Below, one piece after another: positions 1 to 6,020 of a stretch of DNA of 12,093 nt; position 1 is the first letter of the stretch; the number at the start of each line of letters is the position of its first letter. The stretch covers positions 13,416-25,508 of the forward strand of contig NVWT02000003.1 of NCBI GenBank assembly GCA_002733735.2, given 5' to 3'. The translations under genes and the position numbers were made by a program. The DNA is from Robiginitomaculum sp. (GTDB lineage Bacteria; Pseudomonadota; Alphaproteobacteria; Caulobacterales; Maricaulaceae). The notes under the pieces were generated by a model that made no database searches, was not told the DNA's origin, and saw only the letters and a list, made by a program, of their open reading frames with translations.

Positions 1-1059
1 TCAAGGTTTTGCGGGGTGCAAAAACTGGCAGAAAATCAATTCTTGCCGTTTGTAAAAGGACAAGAAGAGCCTTTGGCAGCCCTTGCAATAGGTGATCCGG
101 CGATTGAGCAATATTTACCAATAGAAGAAAGAGACGAGTTGGCCGAAGCGGTCGAACTGGCCGATGGTGGGTTTGCCGAGTTTTCGCTGCAAAGCTATCT
201 CGAAGGGCATCTAACACCGGTTTATTATGGCTCTGCTTTACGAAAATTTGGGGTAAGCGAATTACTTAACGCTTTGGTCGATTTGGCTCCATCACCGACG
301 GCCACCAAAGTGCATCGCAATGGTATCGAAACCGAGCAACAACCCGGAGCAGAAGAGGTTTCTGGATTTGTATTCAAAGTGCAGGCCAATATGGATCCCA
401 ACCATCGTGATCGAATTGCCTTTACTAGAATTTGTTCTGGCGAGTTTAAGCGCGGCATGAAATTAAAAACCATTACTGGTAAAACTATGACTATCTCGCA
501 GCCATTGATGTTCTTTGCCCAAGAGCGCGGTATTGCCGATACCGCCTATGCCGGCGATGTTATTGGCGTGCCTAACCATGGTGTATTACGAGTTGGTGAT
601 AGCTTGAGCACCAGCGGCAAATTGCAATATCCGGGTTTGCCTAATTTTGCTCCGGAAATTTTACGTAGAGCCCGTCCAAAAGACCCAATGAAGGCCAAGC
701 ACTTACGCAAAGCACTTGAAAGTCTAGCCGAAGAGGGCGTAACGCAATTATTCAAACCGATGATCGGTGCCGATATGATATTAGGAGCAGTCGGGCAGTT
801 GCAGATCGAAGTAACAGCCGAACGCATTGCCACAGAATACAAACTGGACGTTTTGTTCGAGCCATGCCCGTATTCGGTGGCTAGATGGATTACGGCCAAA
901 GACGATGACGTTTTGCAGGCGTTTGCTGATCGCCACAAAATGCAAATGGCCGAAGATGTGGACGGTGCAGCAGTGTTTTTGGCCAAAAGCGCATGGGAAA
1001 TAAATTACGCCCAAGAAAAATTCCCCAATATAAAATTCACCGCCACCAAAGAACGTTAA
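1..1059 (+). CDS. prfC: Peptide chain release factor 3, C-terminal two thirds (5' end outside window)
   Basis: RF3 is a cytoplasmic translational GTPase that recycles RF1/RF2 from the ribosome after peptide release. The frame is open from base 1 (S-R-F-C-G-V-Q-K-L), matching the stretch just after the GTPase motifs in RF3. The gene therefore starts upstream, and the GTG at 16 is not the start. About 352 residues are visible of the family's usual ~530, so the G1-G4 motifs are outside the window. The beta-barrel domain II shows the RF3 signature FVFKVQANMDPNHRDRIAF, followed by an SGEFKRGMKL segment. The C-terminal domain shows the conserved GAVGQLQIEV segment and ends FTATKER, close to the E. 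coli RF3 end. The gene stops at a TAA, with repeat-rich spacer beyond it. No convincing terminator is seen, only a 4-bp stem (gcac/gtgc) at 1079-1094. Confidence 0.96.
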   Translation, partial: SRFCGVQKLAENQFLPFVKGQEEPLAALAIGDPAIEQYLPIEERDELAEAVELADGGFAEFSLQSYLEGHLTPVYYGSALRKFGVSELLNALVDLAPSPTATKVHRNGIETEQQPGAEEVSGFVFKVQANMDPNHRDRIAFTRICSGEFKRGMKLKTITGKTMTISQPLMFFAQERGIADTAYAGDVIGVPNHGVLRVGDSLSTSGKLQYPGLPNFAPEILRRARPKDPMKAKHLRKALESLAEEGVTQLFKPMIGADMILGAVGQLQIEVTAERIATEYKLDVLFEPCPYSVARWITAKDDDVLQAFADRHKMQMAEDVDGAAVFLAKSAWEINYAQEKFPNIKFTATKER

Positions 1060-1103
1060 AATATTTATCTATTTTGATGCACCAATTATTGTGCCTAAAA
1101 CCT

Positions 1104-1217
1104 GTCATCACACGGCTTGTCCGGGTGATCCAGTTCTTCACCATTAGTTCTAGCAGCAAGTGCAAAGCTGGACACCGGCCTCATCCTGAGCATGTCGAAG
1201 GACAAGCCCGGTGTGAC
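1104..1217. repeat. Extragenic palindromic repeat pair of alphaproteobacterial type
   Basis: Two related palindromic units face each other. The first (1107-1129) folds as atcacacgg / ccgggtgat around a cttgt loop, with one mismatch. The second (1172-1214) has arms acaccgg / ccggtgt enclosing the core tcctgagcatgtcgaagg. The two units are also roughly inverted copies of each other: gtcatcacacggcttgtcc at 1104-1122 against ggacaagcccggtgtgac at 1200-1217. Sequences of this kind are scattered between genes in many alphaproteobacteria. No coding content is supported; small ORFs crossing the region are artefacts of the repeats. Confidence 0.7.
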
Positions 1218-1255
1218 GGTAGTTTTGATATTTCCCACGAGACAGAAGAAGTGAT

Positions 1256-1339
1256 CCTCCCGCCGCTTGCGGGGCCAAAAACTGTTGTCCTCCCACCGCT
1301 TGCGGGGCCAAGAACTGTTGTCCTCCCACCGCTTGCGGG
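1256..1339. repeat. 33-bp tandem repeat, about 2.5 copies
   Basis: Unit 1 is 1256-1288, unit 2 is 1289-1321, and an 18-bp partial third unit is 1322-1339. Units 1 and 2 differ at two positions. Each unit begins cctccc(g/a)ccgcttgcgggg and ends aactgttgt. The third copy breaks off at gcggg, where the IS30-family element begins. The unit is a multiple of three and free of stops in more than one frame, which creates spurious ORFs on both strands. There are no unique spacers between units, so it is not a CRISPR array. Confidence 0.85.
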
Positions 1340-1364
1340 TGTGGACTCACGTTTGAAGTGCAAC
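1339..1364 (+). repeat. Left terminal inverted repeat of the IS30-family element
   Basis: It begins gtgtggactcacg and ends ttgaagtgcaac. It pairs with 2372-2397, with a single mismatch at position 14 (t here, a in the other end). The transposase stop codon (TGA on the minus strand, 1347-1349) lies inside this repeat, so the element has almost no non-coding DNA on this side. Confidence 0.92.
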
Positions 1365-2351
1365 GGTTTTGAGTTTTGTATATACTTCATTTGGAGTTTG
1401 ATAGTCCAAACATTGTCTTGGTGTGTTGTTATAAGCATTGATGATCTCCTTTAAGCTTTGTTTTGTGAGTTTCGTTGTGTCTGTTTTTCGGGGTAAATAC
1501 CGCCTAAGACGCCCGATGGCATTCTCTACGCTGCCCTTTTCCCACGGACATCGTGGTTTGCAGAAGTAGGTTTGCATATTGTGTTCCTCAATCAAACGAT
1601 AGTGTTGCCAGAACTCTGTACCATTATCGAAAGTTGCAGAGCGACGTAGATCGAGCGGAATATGTGCAAAGCGTTTGACAAGCGTCTGGGCTATATCAGC
1701 AGATTTAAGCCCGGTTTGTTTACTGGCCATGATATAACGTGATTGGCGTTCACAGCTCATCAAAAGGCTTTGGCGGGGCTTTGAGAATTGCATCATATCA
1801 ATCTCCCAATGACCTGCTTGCTTGCGGGTGTTGGCCGGTTCAGGGCGCTCGCAAACGGCGGTATACTGCAAAAACTGCCCACAAACTCGCTGACCTGCTC
1901 CGCGCATCTTGCCGCGCCTGGACTTCTTTCTAGGGAGCAGCCTAAACAGATAATCCTTCTGGGCACGACGATAATAAATATACCGGTATATTGACTCGTG
2001 ACTGATTATCCGCACACCGTGATCACGCGCCAGCCGACCAGAAATTTGTTCCGGTGACCAACCCATCGCAAGGTGGTTTCTGACAAAGGTCTGTAGTTCT
2101 GGCTGGCGCACCAGTTTGAAGCGGGACTTATCCATCACCCTGCGTAACCGGGTCAATCTGTGGGCACGCACAGGGCAATATCCGCCGGCCCATTGCTTGC
2201 GCACATGACTATTACGCACGATCTCTCGGCTGATCGTACTGGCAGCACGATACAAACGCCGGCCAATCGCACGTATCGACAAACCTTGCCGATTGAAATG
2301 ATAAATCTCTAAACGCTCATTCTGGCTGAGCTGACCATATATATATCCCAT
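1347..2351 (-). CDS. IS30-family DDE transposase
   Basis: A 334-residue transposase that would cut and join the element's ends. Residues 8-48 look like the N-terminal helix-turn-helix of the family (LSQNERLEIY, then SIRAIGRRLYRAASTISREI). A WSPEQISGRLARD segment follows at 98-110. The catalytic core has D185 (HWEID; the usual IS30 motif is close to WEGD), D242 (FDNGTEF) and E276 (KGSVENAIGRLRRYLP). The second Asp and the Glu are separated by 33 residues, as expected for DD(33)E. The protein is full length with no frameshift. The start is the ATG at 2351, with a weak AAGG-containing upstream sequence. The stop lies within the left inverted repeat. The Gly-to-Ile change after W182-E183 is the only notable departure from the family signature I know. 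Confidence 0.94.
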   Translation of the reverse strand: MGYIYGQLSQNERLEIYHFNRQGLSIRAIGRRLYRAASTISREIVRNSHVRKQWAGGYCPVRAHRLTRLRRVMDKSRFKLVRQPELQTFVRNHLAMGWSPEQISGRLARDHGVRIISHESIYRYIYYRRAQKDYLFRLLPRKKSRRGKMRGAGQRVCGQFLQYTAVCERPEPANTRKQAGHWEIDMMQFSKPRQSLLMSCERQSRYIMASKQTGLKSADIAQTLVKRFAHIPLDLRRSATFDNGTEFWQHYRLIEEHNMQTYFCKPRCPWEKGSVENAIGRLRRYLPRKTDTTKLTKQSLKEIINAYNNTPRQCLDYQTPNEVYTKLKTVALQT

Positions 2352-2371
2352 CGCAATAACACCTTAGCAGT

Positions 2372-2397
2372 GTTGCACTTCAATCGTGAGTCCACAC
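2372..2397 (-). repeat. Right terminal inverted repeat of the IS30-family element
   Basis: Reverse complement of the left end, with one mismatch. It lies 20 bp upstream of the transposase start codon, so any transposase promoter must overlap this end or lie partly outside the element. Confidence 0.92.
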
Positions 2398-2523
2398 CCC
2401 GCAAAAAGCAGGGAAGGAAACCAGCTTCTTTTATCTTGTTGCAATAGAACTCCTTCTTCCCGCTGGGGAGAGTCCTCAAGTAGCGAAGCGATAGGACATT
2501 AAAGAGTTCTCAACAGCCAAGCC
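2398..2523. other. Non-coding spacer right of the IS, with GC-rich arm
   Basis: The first bases (ccccgcaaaaagcaggg) are roughly the inverse of the sequence left of the element (ccgcttgcggg). Without the IS, the two flanks would form a near palindrome centred on ttgcggg / ccccgcaa. The rest holds another repeat-like patch (cttcccgctggggagag near 2456-2473). No gene was found here. Confidence 0.5.
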
Positions 2524-2949
2524 TCAAACAAATAATTTCAGCAATTCGCGAACCACCATCACCCCAAGAGCTACCGAGGAAAGCACAAACAGTAAAAACC
2601 GGTGCGTGACTGTGTGATAGGTGTTTTGCACCAATGAGTGAATGACGCGTAAACCGACATAACTCCAAGCACTATAAATTGCCACCTGATCCACATGCCC
2701 CATAACGGTAATTCCAAGAACCGCTGCATAAAAAATTGTCGGTTGTTCCATCAAATGATTATAATTGGCCGCCACTTGCCGCGCCCCCAATGGCATCATA
2801 GAACTTAGATCTTTGGTCAAACTATCGTCCGGCTGAATGTTGGCTTTTTTCATTGCCGGGATACGTTTGGCATACATCCAGATCAACATCAGTAATGTCC
2901 AGCCAATAAGCACCATCATCGGCGCCAGTAATTGTGTTGTTACTTGCAT
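2524..2949 (-). CDS. MAPEG-family integral membrane protein
   Basis: A 141-residue protein with four predicted membrane segments, roughly residues 7-27, 71-87, 88-107 and 117-137. After the first segment comes a polar loop ending NYNHLMEQP (62-70) followed by TIFYAA. This is the hallmark of the MAPEG superfamily (membrane-associated proteins in eicosanoid and glutathione metabolism), whose members are trimeric membrane enzymes, often glutathione-dependent. Bacterial members of this size are common and mostly of unknown substrate, so no specific reaction is claimed. The start is ATG at 2949, with AGGGGA six bases upstream. It lies 67 bp downstream of the M14 carboxypeptidase gene on the same strand and may be co-transcribed with it. 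Confidence 0.87.
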   Translation of the reverse strand: MQVTTQLLAPMMVLIGWTLLMLIWMYAKRIPAMKKANIQPDDSLTKDLSSMMPLGARQVAANYNHLMEQPTIFYAAVLGITVMGHVDQVAIYSAWSYVGLRVIHSLVQNTYHTVTHRFLLFVLSSVALGVMVVRELLKLFV

Positions 2950-2986
2950 TTTCTTCCCCTACCTTTTTAAGATAGTTAATCAGTAA

Positions 2987-3001
2987 CAGGCTACCAGCCT
3001 G
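2987..3001 (-). other. Small hairpin between the M14 and MAPEG genes
   Basis: A perfect 6-bp stem with a 3-base loop (caggct acc agcctg). It lies downstream of the M14 stop and upstream of the MAPEG ribosome binding site. No T-run follows on the minus strand, so it is not a canonical intrinsic terminator. It could be an RNA-processing or attenuating stem, or chance. Confidence 0.35.
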
Positions 3002-3016
3002 CCAGCAAGACAAACC

Positions 3017-4147
3017 CTAAAAGTCTTGAAACCTCGCCCAAATAGTATCGACCATTGCCGAGCCAAGATGCCGGCAACGCTCTGGCGACCAACCTTGCTC
3101 TTCGTCCGGGCTTTCCACTGTATCTTTGAACGGCATTTCCAAAGTCATCGACAAACAGTTAAATTCTTCGGCCACCCAATTAGTACACATTGACAGGTTT
3201 GCTGTACCAGCCGGAGATACCGGATAGCCGATCTTGGTTTGAAAATCCGGACTAATTTGTGCGTATGTTTCTTTGAACGAATTTAATTGTTTTGCCCGCT
3301 GATCACTCCAAGATGGGATACCCTCTGCGCCAGCAATAAAGTTGTACGGCAAGGCTTCGTCACCATGCACATCAAGACAAAAATCAACACCCGTAGCCCG
3401 CATTTTTTCGCGCGTTAAAAACACTTCTGGAGAGCGTTGCATTGTTGGGTTTTTCCACTCACGGTTCAAATTTGCGCCATTTGCATTGGTGCGCAAATGC
3501 CCGCGCACTGAACCATCGGGGTTCATATTTGGAATTGCATAAATATCCGCCTGTTTGAATATTTCACGCACCACCGGGTCAGTTTCATCAACAAGGCGAG
3601 CTAAAAAACCCTCCATCCACCACTCGGCCATGCTCTCGCCTGGGTGTTGACGGGCAATGCACCATATCTTTTTGCGCTGCCCATCGCCATCACCGACAAA
3701 ATGCAGCAGATCTAAATCTCTGCCGTCCAAAGTAGAGCCAAGATTGATCAAATTAACCCGCTTGGCACCTTGAACTTCGGCGACCATATTTTGATGACGT
3801 TCATGAGAAAACGGCGCAAAATACGCAAACCAAACTGTGTCATATTCCGGTGTCAGTTCAAATTGCAATTTTTGTTGTTGGTAATCAGTATCCACTCGAA
3901 ACCAATGTTGACGATCATAAGAAGCAACAACTTCATAGCCTTCCCAGCCATCAGCATAAGCAGCACCTTTGGCATTTTCGATGACCATTGAACAGGCCTG
4001 CCCCCTGATGCCGGAAAGCCGAAAATGAAACCATTGATAAAATTCAGAATTATTATCTTTACGGATATTAAGACGAATATCGAGCGGGTTGTCGGCCGAA
4101 ATTACTTCCACATTACCGCTGTCAAAGTTGGAACTGATCTGGATCAT
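3017..4147 (-). CDS. M14-family zinc carboxypeptidase, cytosolic carboxypeptidase type
   Basis: A 376-residue metallopeptidase without a signal peptide, so probably cytoplasmic. Residues 1-125 form the beta-sandwich N-terminal domain typical of bacterial and eukaryotic cytosolic carboxypeptidases (QWFHFRLSG, then WEGYEVVASYDRQHWFRV and VWFAYFAPFSH). The catalytic domain follows, with zinc ligands H168 and E171 (RQHPGES) and H261 (LDVHGDE). The substrate-binding part shows NPDG (209-212) and NLNREW (226-231), and the catalytic base is likely E337 (TLEMPFK). All key residues are present and the length is normal. Family members remove C-terminal residues, often acidic, from proteins or peptides; the bacterial substrate is unknown. 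The ATG start has a modest AGAGAG sequence upstream. A TATATT -10-like box (4180-4185, minus strand) lacks a good -35 partner. It is divergent from the CDGSH/glutamate-synthase gene and likely co-transcribed with the MAPEG gene. Confidence 0.93.
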   Translation of the reverse strand: MIQISSNFDSGNVEVISADNPLDIRLNIRKDNNSEFYQWFHFRLSGIRGQACSMVIENAKGAAYADGWEGYEVVASYDRQHWFRVDTDYQQQKLQFELTPEYDTVWFAYFAPFSHERHQNMVAEVQGAKRVNLINLGSTLDGRDLDLLHFVGDGDGQRKKIWCIARQHPGESMAEWWMEGFLARLVDETDPVVREIFKQADIYAIPNMNPDGSVRGHLRTNANGANLNREWKNPTMQRSPEVFLTREKMRATGVDFCLDVHGDEALPYNFIAGAEGIPSWSDQRAKQLNSFKETYAQISPDFQTKIGYPVSPAGTANLSMCTNWVAEEFNCLSMTLEMPFKDTVESPDEEQGWSPERCRHLGSAMVDTIWARFQDF

Positions 4148-4194
4148 GGTTTTGCTCTCTTGTTACGAACCTGAAGTGGAATATACCTGAATTT

Positions 4195-4223
4195 TTGACT
4201 GTGTGCAGATAAATCATTAAAGT
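4195..4223 (+). promoter_or_regulatory. Predicted sigma-70-type promoter for the CDGSH/glutamate-synthase gene
   Basis: TTGACT (4195-4200) matches the -35 consensus at 5 of 6 positions. A 17-bp spacer leads to TAAAGT (4218-4223), which matches the -10 consensus at 4 of 6. Transcription would begin about 30 bases before the ATG. It lies in the divergent spacer between two genes, where a promoter is expected. Confidence 0.45.
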
Positions 4224-4249
4224 AATTGGATCAGTACCTCACGTGTTGC

Positions 4250-4254
4250 AGGAG
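4250..4254 (+). promoter_or_regulatory. Ribosome binding site deciding the start at 4261
   Basis: AGGAG lies six bases before the ATG at 4261. An in-frame GTG at 4243 would place this motif inside the coding sequence and has no ribosome binding site of its own, so the ATG is preferred. Confidence 0.8.
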
Positions 4255-4260
4255 TACCCC

Positions 4261-5799
4261 ATGACCAAAGCAATTATTGCCGGAAAAAAACCAATTCAAG
4301 TCGAATTAGAAGCAGGCAAAACCTATTATTGGTGCAAATGCGGCCTCTCTAAAAACCAACCATTTTGTGATGGGTCACACAAAGGTACCGGCATTGACCC
4401 ACAACCATTTACAGCTGATCAATCTGGTGCAAATTATTTGTGTCAGTGCAAAGCCAGCGCAAACGCACCTTTTTGTGACGGCAGCCATACCAAATTAGGC
4501 AATGCCCAAATTGGTGATCCAGTACCAAAAATTGCCAGAGAAGGGCTGCCGATTGCAGAGCCAACACCAGAAGAACCTACCGTCGCCCGCATTCATCAAT
4601 TGGCTCGGGACGGGCTTTCCAAGGTCGGACACCATGGTGAATTAGGCGCAATGGGCGTGCCGCGCAAAGACCTGCCACATTGGGACGACATACAAATTTT
4701 GCCAGCACAATTTGCCCGCAAACCGTTTCTTGATGAAGCAAATGTCGGCACAAAAATTGTGATCGGACCACGGGCTAAAAAACCTCTTACTTTGGACATT
4801 CCACTATTTGTCTCTGACATGAGTTTTGGCGCTTTGTCTGCCGAATCCAAAATAGCATTAGCCAAAGGTGCAGAGCTAGCTGGAACCGGAATATGCTCTG
4901 GTGAAGGCGGCTCCCTGCTTGAGGAAAAGGCGGCCAATAATCGATATTTTTATGAATTGGCTTCTGCGGGATTTGGTTGGGATATTGATCTTATGGAACA
5001 GATGCAAGCGTTTCACTTCAAAGGAGGTCAGGGCGCAAAAACCGGAACCGGTGGGCATTTGCCAGCAACAAAGGTTACGGAGAAAATTGCTAAAACTCGC
5101 GGGTTGAAAATGGGCGAAGATGCCATTTCACCAGCAACGTTTACAGACTTAGTGACAGTAAAAGACTTTCGAAAACTCTCCGACGAAGTACGCGAACGTT
5201 CCGGTGGCATTCCTATTGGGTACAAATTATCAGCAAATCATATTGAAGACGATATTGATTTTGCGCTGGAAGCTGGCGCTGATTATATTATTCTGGACGG
5301 CCGCGGCGGTGGCACTGGAGCAGCACCGTTATTATTTCGCGATCATATTAGCGTACCTACCATTCCAGCTTTAGCTAGAGCCAGAAAACACCTAGATAAC
5401 AAATCCGGACGCGAAGTAACACTAATTATTACCGGTGGCTTACGCATGCCAGAAGACTTTATCAAGGCTATGGCATTAGGCGCAGATGGCATTGCCCTGT
5501 CGAATTCTGCTCTGCAGGCAATTGGCTGTGTTGCTGCACGAATGTGCAATACTAATAATTGTCCGGCGGGCATTGCTACTCAAAAACCAGAATTACGGAG
5601 TTTGCTGGATATAGATGTGGCGGCTAAACGTCTGGCGCGTTACCTTGAGTCTTCGGTGCATTTAATGCAAGTAATGGCCAGAGCTTGCGGCCATGACCAT
5701 TTATCCGGGTTTCAGCATTCAGACCTTAGCACTTGGAAGCCTCAAATGGCAGCTCTTTCAGGCGTAAATTTTGGTGGCGTAAACAGCCCACAGACCTAA
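4261..5799 (+). CDS. Double CDGSH iron-sulfur / glutamate-synthase-type FMN domain fusion protein
   Basis: A 512-residue fusion. The N-terminus carries two CDGSH domains, each expected to hold a [2Fe-2S] cluster on three Cys and one His: C25, C27, C36, H40 and C61, C63, C72, H76. From about residue 105 it is the central FMN domain of glutamate synthase (Glu_synthase family), with FVSDMSFGALS (183-193), GGQGAKTGTGGHLP (255-268), the ILDGRGGGTGAAP segment (344-356) and TGGLRMPEDFIKAMALGADG (391-410). Cysteines C423, C429 and C434 (GCVAARMCNTNNCPAG) match the glutamate synthase [3Fe-4S] motif. The N-terminal glutamine amidotransferase and C-terminal beta-helix domains of full-length GltB are absent. 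It probably carries out flavin and iron-sulfur electron transfer in the cytoplasm; whether it makes glutamate cannot be told from sequence. No gltD-like partner gene is nearby. Confidence 0.92.
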   Translation: MTKAIIAGKKPIQVELEAGKTYYWCKCGLSKNQPFCDGSHKGTGIDPQPFTADQSGANYLCQCKASANAPFCDGSHTKLGNAQIGDPVPKIAREGLPIAEPTPEEPTVARIHQLARDGLSKVGHHGELGAMGVPRKDLPHWDDIQILPAQFARKPFLDEANVGTKIVIGPRAKKPLTLDIPLFVSDMSFGALSAESKIALAKGAELAGTGICSGEGGSLLEEKAANNRYFYELASAGFGWDIDLMEQMQAFHFKGGQGAKTGTGGHLPATKVTEKIAKTRGLKMGEDAISPATFTDLVTVKDFRKLSDEVRERSGGIPIGYKLSANHIEDDIDFALEAGADYIILDGRGGGTGAAPLLFRDHISVPTIPALARARKHLDNKSGREVTLIITGGLRMPEDFIKAMALGADGIALSNSALQAIGCVAARMCNTNNCPAGIATQKPELRSLLDIDVAAKRLARYLESSVHLMQVMARACGHDHLSGFQHSDLSTWKPQMAALSGVNFGGVNSPQT

Positions 5800-5829
5800 A
5801 AAGGTACATGCAAGTTTCAACTAGGTTGC

Positions 5830-5980
5830 TTATTCCAGCTTTTCCGACAAAGAACTAATCAACGCGCTCATCGGATCTTCTTCTGGTGTTTCAGTTATCT
5901 CAGGTTTACTCAATGGCGCTACAGGAATAACAATATCTGGCTCAGGGTATGAGCTAATCATTAGTCACTTGCTCATGACA
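5830..5980 (-). pseudogene. Stranded 3' fragment of a class A penicillin-binding protein gene
   Basis: Read on the minus strand, this stretch encodes a C-terminal tail ending SALISSLSEKLE and a TAA stop. The last 22 residues are identical to those of the intact gene ending at 9925. Upstream a proline-rich linker (YPEPDIVIPVAP, then KPEITETPEEDP) is related but diverged. Further upstream M-S-K-stop-L aligns with M-S-E-W-L of the intact protein. That TGA (5965-5967) is a Trp-to-stop change. No similarity is evident beyond about 5980, and there is no start codon, so the fragment is not a gene. It sits 30 bp after the stop of the glutamate-synthase-like gene, where the intact penicillin-binding protein gene would be expected to end if the intervening block were absent. 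Confidence 0.88.
5831..5898. repeat. Direct repeat, left copy (tail of the penicillin-binding protein gene)
   Basis: It matches 9926-9993 in the same orientation at 64 of 68 positions, with no gaps. All four differences are at third codon positions and are silent in the penicillin-binding protein frame. The offset between copies is 4095 bp. Confidence 0.93.
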
Positions 5981-6020
5981 TTGTAATTGTTTAAAAAACG
6001 TACATGCGATAGGGGGTAAT

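Larger units (their letters stand above)
1339..2397 (-). mobile_element. Complete IS30-family insertion sequence (~1.06 kb)
   Basis: A single transposase gene lies between 26-bp terminal inverted repeats that match at 25 of 26 positions. The length suits IS30-family elements. The outer ends are not fixed to the base, because the flanks are complementary runs (G on the left, C on the right) that extend the apparent inverted repeat by two or three bases. No clean 2-3 bp target duplication could be assigned at any trial boundary. The left flank is the third copy of a 33-bp tandem repeat; the right flank starts ccccgcaaaaag. The reading frame and both ends are intact, so the element may still be active. 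Confidence 0.92.

Noticed and set aside
546..986. A 146-residue minus-strand frame opposite prfC
   Set aside because: The plus-strand frame there is clearly conserved RF3 sequence; the antisense frame is a shadow.
1256..1339. Possible CRISPR array
   Set aside because: The units abut directly without unique spacers, there are only about 2.5, and no cas genes are present. It is a plain tandem repeat.
993..1454. A 153-residue plus-strand reading frame, and minus-strand frames at 1150-1350 and 1181-1438
   Set aside because: They overlap the prfC end, the extragenic palindromes, the tandem repeat and the IS end. The frames stay open because the repeat period is a multiple of three. No ribosome binding site or recognisable protein was seen.
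1339..2397. Target-site duplication flanking the IS30-family element
   Set aside because: Trying several boundaries gave ggg/ccc, cgg/ccg and similar pairs but no same-orientation match consistent with the symmetrical ends.
4243..4260. Upstream GTG start for the CDGSH/glutamate-synthase protein
   Set aside because: It would place the good AGGAG ribosome binding site inside the gene; the ATG at 4261 is correctly spaced from it.
5830..5980. A small functional minus-strand gene
   Set aside because: An in-frame stop lies at 5965-5967, there is no start codon with a ribosome binding site, and the sequence is explained as a copy of the penicillin-binding protein gene tail.
5976..6020. Promoter directly upstream of the CHASE2 gene
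   Set aside because: Several partial boxes (atgaca, ttgtaa) were tried, but none had a credible -10 at suitable spacing, so no promoter is called.
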